NCBI RefSeq assembly: GCF_910578695.1
Contig: NZ_CAJTQJ010000020.1
Span: forward strand, 1 to 39,138
Source of the DNA: an uncultured Brachyspira sp.
Lineage (GTDB): Bacteria; Spirochaetota; Brachyspiria; Brachyspirales; Brachyspiraceae
Direction of reading: 5' to 3'
Length of the DNA stretch: 39,138 nucleotides
Shown in pieces: positions 34,496-39,138 of the stretch. Within the stretch, counting starts at the first letter, position 1, and the number at the start of each line of letters is the position of its first letter. A model generated the notes under the pieces. It did no database searches. It saw nothing but the letters and a program-made list of their open reading frames with translations, and was not told where the DNA came from. Made by a program: the position numbers and the translations under genes.

Positions 34496-35869
34496 TTAAT
34501 CTCCAAAAATAGCATTAAGCAAATTCATATTATCATAATTTTCTTCATTATTTACTATCTCTTCTATGCCAAAAAATATTAAGCTTGATAAAGCATCGGG
34601 AAAATCTAAATAGCTAAATACATCTCCTTTGATATTGCTTTTTGCAAGCGAATCATCAAAGTTTAATAATTGCCTAAGAGCTGTATATCCGCGTCCGTTT
34701 CTTGTTTTAAGCCATTCATCAGTGTCAGAGCCTTCAGGTACTTTCTGCCAGCTTTTTGGAAAATAAACTTTATCATATATCAAATAACTTGCATTTACTA
34801 TTCTTTCAGCTTTATTTTTATGAACATAGAAAGAGTTTACTTCAAAATGCTTTTCTAATCTTTTTACTAATTCTTTCTGAGCAAAATTGCTTTCGCATAA
34901 TACTTTTTTTATATTTTTATTTGCAAGGAAATTTATTATGCTTTCATCGGTAGTTGAATTAGAATCATTTCTTATAAGTCCTGAATCTATTAAATAAATA
35001 TCTTCCTCTATCTGAGTATAAATTATAACAGAAGTAAAGCAGTTATACTCTCCGAATGCAGGATCTATTACAGCTTTATGCTCGTATGACATTATTTTAT
35101 CTGAATTTTCTTTTAAAGCATCATCATAGAATTTTAATTTTGAATATAAAAAAATTTTTCCCTGTTTATTTTTTATTTTTCCAAGCCAAATATGCTCATA
35201 CATTTTCGGCATAAGCTTCAAAGTGGAAAGTCTTGATTTGTTTAGTATATCGCTGAAATAATAATTGCCGTCATAGTTTATAAAAGTTATTAAAGTATTA
35301 TTATCCTCATATTCATTATAAGGATATTTATTATTATTTTTATCAATGTAGAATTTATTTTCTAAATTGAATTTGCTTATAGTTTGATAAATAAAATCTG
35401 TTTCAAATCTAGGGTTGAATGCAATCCATATTTCGCTTTTATCAGCACGAATTGAAGGCTCTAATATTTCATAGCTTCTTTGAGTGAGAGTATGGGCTTC
35501 TTCTATAAAGCATATTCTTACATTATAAATTGATTTAATTTCTTCTATCTTACATTCTCTTATACCTAAAAATATAAATTTGCAGTTAGTTTTTTTATTG
35601 ATAATTTCATTTCTTTTTATATCAAAAAAAATTTCTAATTTAAGTTCTTTTATAATGCTTATTAAAAGGGGGTATGTTGAATATGCGATTGACTTTTGAA
35701 TCTCTCTTGAACATAATATTACTCCGCCATTTTCAAAACTTTTAGCTATTAACATTCTTGCGATGGACTCGCTTTTTCCTCCGCCTCTTCCTCCATAAGC
35801 TATTTTTATACGCTTTTCTATGCTAAGCCATTTTTCAAAAGGTTTTAAAATATTGATTTTTATATTCAT
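34496..35869 (-). CDS. terL: Phage terminase large subunit
   Basis: 457 residues, PBSX/terminase_3 type. TerL is the ATPase motor and nuclease that packages DNA into the procapsid. Walker A is YGGRGGGKS (residues 25-33), Walker B RICFIEEA (118-125, catalytic Glu), coupling segment IWIAFNPR (147-154). The nuclease domain starts near 262 with AVIDPAFGEYNCFTSV (Asp269), has KVLCESN as a probable second acidic site, and FSYLDFPDALSSLIFFGIE with the final Asp near the C-terminus. All motifs are intact, so it should be active. It starts 79 bases after terS, and that gap holds its own CTTATA element. No clear Shine-Dalgarno is visible. Confidence 0.93.
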   Translation of the reverse strand: MNIKINILKPFEKWLSIEKRIKIAYGGRGGGKSESIARMLIAKSFENGGVILCSREIQKSIAYSTYPLLISIIKELKLEIFFDIKRNEIINKKTNCKFIFLGIRECKIEEIKSIYNVRICFIEEAHTLTQRSYEILEPSIRADKSEIWIAFNPRFETDFIYQTISKFNLENKFYIDKNNNKYPYNEYEDNNTLITFINYDGNYYFSDILNKSRLSTLKLMPKMYEHIWLGKIKNKQGKIFLYSKLKFYDDALKENSDKIMSYEHKAVIDPAFGEYNCFTSVIIYTQIEEDIYLIDSGLIRNDSNSTTDESIINFLANKNIKKVLCESNFAQKELVKRLEKHFEVNSFYVHKNKAERIVNASYLIYDKVYFPKSWQKVPEGSDTDEWLKTRNGRGYTALRQLLNFDDSLAKSNIKGDVFSYLDFPDALSSLIFFGIEEIVNNEENYDNMNLLNAIFGD

Positions 35870-35914
35870 AATTTTTTTATTGAATTAATTTTAATATATC
35901 TATATAAAAAGCAA

Positions 35915-35934
35915 AAATTATAAGCTATTATAAG
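35915..35934 (-). promoter_or_regulatory. Shared CTTATA direct-repeat element, copy 3 (terL)
   Basis: Minus-strand CTTATAATAGCTTATAATTT, one base different from the portal copy. Its downstream edge is 46 bases from the terL ATG. It occupies the short terS-terL gap, where no promoter would be needed for a simple operon. Confidence 0.7.
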
Positions 35935-35948
35935 AATAATCAAAAATA

Positions 35949-36419
35949 TTAATTATCAAATCCTACGCTTATATTAATTTTGTTTTCATCTTCTTTTAAT
36001 TTTCTTTTTAATTCTTTTCTCTCTAGTTTTTTAATATTTCTATTTTTCATTAATTCAAGAAATACTATAATAGCCCTCTCGCTTGGGGCATTATATTTAT
36101 ATATTATTTTTTTTGATTTTGCTTCTTTTCCGTCTTTATCAGTTTTTATTTCTATAATAGTCTCTTTACTGTAATAGCCTAATGCTTTTTTTATCAAGGC
36201 ATTTTCTATTTTTATTTTTGCATCTGAAAAATATTCATTCTTTGCCTTTCTTATTTTTTTATGCAAAATCCTTTTATATTTTTTGCTTGATTTATCAATA
36301 TAGTCTTTTAAATCATCATAGCTTATATTTAATTTCCTGCTTATTTCTTCAAATGCAGGGTTTTCTTTTCTTATAAGTTCATATATTTGCTTTTTTGTTT
36401 TATTATTATATTTATTCAT
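35949..36419 (-). CDS. terS: Phage terminase small subunit-like protein
   Basis: 156 residues from ATG 36419, preferred for AAGG 6 bases upstream; an in-frame TTG at 36440 extends it by 7 unlikely residues. TerS recognises DNA and presents it to TerL. Residues about 8-45 form a helix-turn-helix-like region (KKQIYELIRKENPAFEEISRKLNISYDDLKDYI). The core has IENALIKKALGYYSKETI and a YNAPSERAIIVFLELMKNR segment, corresponding to the ALxKxAxGY and PPDxxAxxFWLKNR elements of terminase_2/phage TerS proteins. The C-terminus is Lys/Glu-rich. Position next to terL supports the call. Confidence 0.72.
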   Translation of the reverse strand: MNKYNNKTKKQIYELIRKENPAFEEISRKLNISYDDLKDYIDKSSKKYKRILHKKIRKAKNEYFSDAKIKIENALIKKALGYYSKETIIEIKTDKDGKEAKSKKIIYKYNAPSERAIIVFLELMKNRNIKKLERKELKRKLKEDENKINISVGFDN

Positions 36420-36464
36420 TATATGCCTTATACACCTCAAATTTTTACATTATAAAATAATTAA

Positions 36465-36484
36465 AAAATATAAGCTAATATAAG
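36465..36484 (-). promoter_or_regulatory. Shared CTTATA direct-repeat element, copy 4 (terS)
   Basis: Minus-strand CTTATATTAGCTTATATTTT, one base different from the portal copy. Its downstream edge is 46 bases from the terS ATG. A good TATAAT follows 14 bases after the second hexamer in this copy. Confidence 0.7.
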
Positions 36485-36596
36485 CTTAATTAATAAAAAT
36501 ACAAAACAATTTATGAATTAAAATTTTTTTAATAATAAAGAGTTTAAGAGTAAACTATTAAAATATAGTTTTTATATTTTTATGTATAATTTTTTA

Positions 36597-36625
36597 TTGA
36601 CAAAATGATAGCTCTATATTATTAT
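36597..36625 (+). promoter_or_regulatory. Promoter of the second barrel gene
   Basis: TTGACA, a 17-base spacer and TATTAT, 72 bases upstream of the start codon. Confidence 0.65.
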
Positions 36626-36697
36626 CGTTTTATAAGATGATATAGAACCTTTGATAAATTAATTTGAAATTTAAAAATAGGACAAGGGAGTTATATT

Positions 36698-37510
36698 ATG
36701 AAATTAAAAATATTTTATATCTTAATTTTTTTAAATATACATATACTATATTCAATGAATATTTCTCCTGAATTCGGCATATTTATGAATATAGGGGCTT
36801 CAAAAATTTTCACTAAAACAGAAGTTGATCAGAATGAATATTCATACCTTGTTGATTTCAAAACAATAAAAGGAGATATTTTTTTAGATTTTGAAGCTAT
36901 TTTTCAAATAGGTGTAAAAAATAATATTAATAACAATATTGTTACTGGCTTAACTTCTCTTTTAGAAATAGGATACAGCCCATATATAATAAATACACAA
37001 TATCAAGGTGAAAGTAATGGAGATACTTATATTTTTACTGACAGAGTTAATCTCCATAGTTTTATTTTGGGTATTATAGAAAAAATAGTTTTTAATAAAT
37101 TTTCTATAGGCATAGGAGCAGGTGTATTATTTCCAATATCTGGTTTCGGTATATCAAATAACTTTGAATATGATAATAATGCACTAGTTATTCCTTCAAA
37201 AAATAAATTAAACCATTATGATATAAAAAATTTGTTTATTATTCCTATTGCACCGTATATAAAGATAACTGCCGAATATGCATTTAAGCCTTATAGAATT
37301 GATAATGCTGAAATGAATTTTGTACTTGGAGTATATTTAAATTATAACTTCGGTATGCAGTATGATGTTTCAGTATTAAATAAATATACACCTCAAGAAA
37401 CTATACCGCCAACTATAGGAATTTTTGAAAGTGATATATATTATAAATATGATTATTCTAATTTAGATTTTGGAATTACATTAGGTGTTTCTTTCAGAGC
37501 TTTAGAATAA
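36698..37510 (+). CDS. Putative outer-membrane beta-barrel protein
   Basis: 270 residues. The N-terminus has a signal peptide (KLKIFYILIFLNIHILYS, cut after about residue 18). The mature part alternates polar and hydrophobic residues: PEFGIFMNIGASKIF, LLEIGYSPYIINTQYQG, FSIGIGAGVLFPISGFG, YIKITAEYAFKPY, FVLGVYLNYNFGMQ and the last strand LDFGITLGVSFRALE. The G-x-G-V-x-FP element recurs in the barrel gene at 17.95 kb (GLGAGVKFPLGG), suggesting a common family. AAGGGAG precedes the ATG. Function unknown. Confidence 0.75.
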   Translation: MKLKIFYILIFLNIHILYSMNISPEFGIFMNIGASKIFTKTEVDQNEYSYLVDFKTIKGDIFLDFEAIFQIGVKNNINNNIVTGLTSLLEIGYSPYIINTQYQGESNGDTYIFTDRVNLHSFILGIIEKIVFNKFSIGIGAGVLFPISGFGISNNFEYDNNALVIPSKNKLNHYDIKNLFIIPIAPYIKITAEYAFKPYRIDNAEMNFVLGVYLNYNFGMQYDVSVLNKYTPQETIPPTIGIFESDIYYKYDYSNLDFGITLGVSFRALE

Positions 37511-37537
37511 CAATAAAACAGATAGTTTTTTTATATA

Positions 37538-37579
37538 AAAAATAGCCGGACCCATTAAGAAATGAGACCAGCTATTTTT
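37538..37579. terminator. Bidirectional terminator between barrel gene and flaB
   Basis: AAAAATAGC and GCTATTTTT close a 9-bp stem over a partly paired interior (GGACCCATT / AATGAGACC). It lies between convergent genes, with A and T runs on either side, and probably ends both transcripts. Confidence 0.7.
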
Positions 37580-37606
37580 AATTAGTTTGCTATAAATCTG
37601 CTGAAT

Positions 37607-38464
37607 TTATTGAACTAAACGCAAAGCACCTTGAGTCATAGTATTAGCCTGAGCAAGCATAGCCAAATTAGCCTGACTTAAAATTTGATCTTTAGCAAAT
37701 TTAACAGAAGTCTCAGCCATATCAGTATCTCTTATTCTGCTTTCAGAAGCTGCAGTATTTTCATAAGCTATCATTAGTCCTTGAGCAGTAAGTTCTAATC
37801 TGTTCTGATAAGCACCAAGATTAGATCTTTGTTTAGAAACTTTAGTTAAAGCTTCATCAACGATACCTATAGCACTATTAGCTTTGTCTATAGAAGAAAT
37901 AGATATTCCATTGCCTTCAGGAGTTTGTAAGCCTAAAGCAGCAGCAGTCATAGTTCCTACATAAACTCTTCTTCTTTCATCCATGTTTGCACCAATATGA
38001 AACCACATAGAAGCAACAGGAGTTCCGCCCTCATTAGGGTTAGCGAATCTTCCAGTTAACATATTAAGAGTATTGAATTGAGCGTGGCTTGCAATACGAT
38101 TAACTTCATCAACTAATTGAGAAACTTCAACTTGAATAAGCATTCTGTCAGAATCAGTATATATACCGTTAGCAGACTGTACAGCTAATTCACGAATTCT
38201 CTGTAAGATATCTTGGCTCTCTTGAAGATATCCTTCAGTAGTTTGAATGAAAGATATGCCGTCCTGAGCATTTCTTTCTGCCTGACGCAAACCGCGAATT
38301 TGAGTTCTCATTTTTTCAGATACAGCAAGTCCTGAAGCATCATCTCCTGCTCTGTTAATTCTCATTCCAGAAGAAAGAGCAGCCATGTCTTTAGAAAGAT
38401 CCACATTCCTAAATTTTAAAGTACGCTGTGCATTTATAGCACTAATGTTGTTATTGATGATCAT
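37607..38464 (-). CDS. flaB: Flagellar filament core protein FlaB (flagellin)
   Basis: 285 residues from ATG 38464, which has GGAGG 6 bases upstream; the other in-frame ATG at 38470 abuts that signal. FlaB subunits polymerise into the periplasmic flagellar core in spirochaetes. The N-terminal D0/D1 region, MIINNNISAINAQRTLKFRN through SKDMAALSSGMRINRAGDDASGLAVSEKMRTQIRGL, and the C-terminal RIRDTDMAETSVKFAKDQILSQANLAMLAQANTMTQGALRLVQ region are highly conserved. The short central part replaces the variable domains of exported flagellins. Base composition is less AT-biased than the neighbours, as expected for an abundant protein. Transcribed alone from a sigma-28-like promoter with a long leader. 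Confidence 0.97.
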   Translation of the reverse strand: MIINNNISAINAQRTLKFRNVDLSKDMAALSSGMRINRAGDDASGLAVSEKMRTQIRGLRQAERNAQDGISFIQTTEGYLQESQDILQRIRELAVQSANGIYTDSDRMLIQVEVSQLVDEVNRIASHAQFNTLNMLTGRFANPNEGGTPVASMWFHIGANMDERRRVYVGTMTAAALGLQTPEGNGISISSIDKANSAIGIVDEALTKVSKQRSNLGAYQNRLELTAQGLMIAYENTAASESRIRDTDMAETSVKFAKDQILSQANLAMLAQANTMTQGALRLVQ

Positions 38465-38467
38465 TGT

Positions 38468-38507
38468 CATCCTCCATGATATTTATCTCAAAAAGGCATC
38501 CATGCCT
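38468..38507 (-). promoter_or_regulatory. Two candidate CsrA sites at the flaB start
   Basis: On the minus strand AGGCA-TGGA-TGCCT (38494-38507) forms a hairpin with GGA in its loop, and CATGGAGGATG (38468-38478) has GGA within the Shine-Dalgarno. GGA in a hairpin loop plus GGA at the ribosome site is the arrangement by which CsrA represses hag in Bacillus. Assignment here is by pattern only. Confidence 0.45.
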
Positions 38508-38577
38508 AATTGGCAAAAAATATTAAAGAGAATTTAAGGCATTCCGACAATTTAAAAGACTATATAAAGCTGTCAAA

Positions 38578-38633
38578 ATACCATTAAATCCTGTAATATA
38601 AGGATTATTATATCCTTATATAATATATGGTAT
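38578..38633 (-). promoter_or_regulatory. Structured hairpin in the flaB leader
   Basis: A 10-bp perfect stem ATATAAGGAT / ATCCTTATAT (38596-38621) sits inside a wider pairing of ATACCA with TGGTAT. It lies in the middle of the long untranslated leader. Possible roles are mRNA stability or regulator binding. Confidence 0.45.
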
Positions 38634-38698
38634 CAACTTAAGCAAATAGGGAGTTTAAGACCGCCAAATACTTGAACTCTCATTTTGCTATACAATAA

Positions 38699-38725
38699 TT
38701 TTCGACCCTTTCGGCATAAAGTTTA
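38699..38725 (-). promoter_or_regulatory. Sigma-28 (FliA)-type promoter of flaB
   Basis: On the minus strand TAAA, a 15-base spacer and GTCGAAAA, against the consensus TAAA-N15-GCCGATAA. The start site would be near 38692, giving a leader of about 230 bases, long for a flagellin mRNA. Confidence 0.65.
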
Positions 38726-39138
38726 ATTTGGTTTAGCATTTTTTTTAATTTTTTTATAAAAAATATAAAAAAATAATACATATAAAATACCGTATCCTGA
38801 AAATATAATCAAAATACCGTTATTCAGCTTAAAAAATATAAAAATTATTTGGACTGTACTAGATAACTAAAATTTATTAAAATTTAAGTATAAAACGCAA
38901 GTCTTTGGCATATTTGCATAAGTAAAGAAAAATAATTTTAATTAATAGAATACTTTGAAGATAAAGAACTATCGCAAAATAGTTAGCCAAGCTACCAAGA
39001 TAATTCACCAAAGTATGTAATAATAAAAAGTCTATGGTTAGCAATAATAAAAAAATTTGTCTTTACTTTTTATGCTTTTACTATAAAATATACTTATGAT
39101 TAAGAAATACTTTAATGTTTTAAATGATTATTTTATCA
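38726..39138. other. Gene-free right end with a nested hairpin
   Basis: No credible gene. ATACTTTG (38950) and CAAAGTAT (39016) enclose an inner hairpin AACTAT-CGCAAA-ATAGTT (38967-38984). A TAGTTATCTAG-type sequence at 38851-38873 is the inverted partner of one at 31-55. A GGTTAGCAATAATAA, like the linker of the palindromic arrays, lies near 39036. Confidence 0.5.

Noticed and set aside
36420..36440. TTG start that extends terS by 7 residues
   Set aside because: The later ATG has AAGG at proper spacing, and the extra residues do not resemble TerS.
1..39138. tRNA, rRNA, tmRNA or insertion sequence genes
   Set aside because: I looked through the intergenic regions for GC-rich cloverleaf-like stretches and for transposase reading frames and saw none; a short RNA gene could still have been missed by eye.

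Overview
The window is very AT-rich DNA that reads like a Brachyspira chromosome (spirochaete). Pointers to this are a FlaB-type core flagellin with a sigma-28-like promoter, a CarD plus PIN/TRAM (YacL-like) gene pair, many small outer-membrane barrel proteins, TPR proteins, and phage-derived genes scattered among housekeeping genes. Brachyspira is known for VSH-1, a phage-like gene transfer agent (GTA). The genus is inferred from gene content; no database search was run.

Layout. 0-17.6 kb is nearly all minus strand: a lone phage portal gene, purA, a decayed TPR gene, a RelB/DinJ-YoeB type toxin-antitoxin pair, a three-gene phage tail operon (Dit-like, tail hub, tape measure), an iron alcohol dehydrogenase, a 1015-residue TPR protein, a large surface metallopeptidase-like protein, a DUF3592-like protein, a dicarboxylate/amino acid symporter and a radical SAM protein. 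17.9-21.0 kb holds a small outer-membrane barrel gene and a carD - PIN/TRAM - cyclase operon. 21.2-33.5 kb is plus strand: a MATE transporter, thiL, an array of nested palindromic repeats, a thiolase, a dual-specificity phosphatase, a type II restriction-modification-Vsr operon, and an FMN-riboswitch-controlled riboflavin operon (ribD, ribE, ribBA, ribH) split by a second, inverted copy of the repeat array. 33.7-36.4 kb returns to the minus strand with two small membrane-protein genes, one interrupted by an in-frame stop, and the phage terminase genes terL and terS. The right end has another barrel gene and flaB with a long structured leader.

The main observation is that the phage-derived transcription units are far apart but share one upstream element. 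Portal, tail operon, terL and terS each carry an almost identical 20-base element, CTTATAATAGCTTATATTTT, 37 to 47 bases before the start codon. It is a direct repeat of CTTATA with a 10-base period. The other three copies each differ from the portal copy by a single base, and I found no further copy by eye. No integrase, capsid, replication or lysis gene is present. The simplest reading is a domesticated phage or GTA whose packaging, portal and tail genes are dispersed over the chromosome but switched on together by one regulator. A link to VSH-1 is inference.
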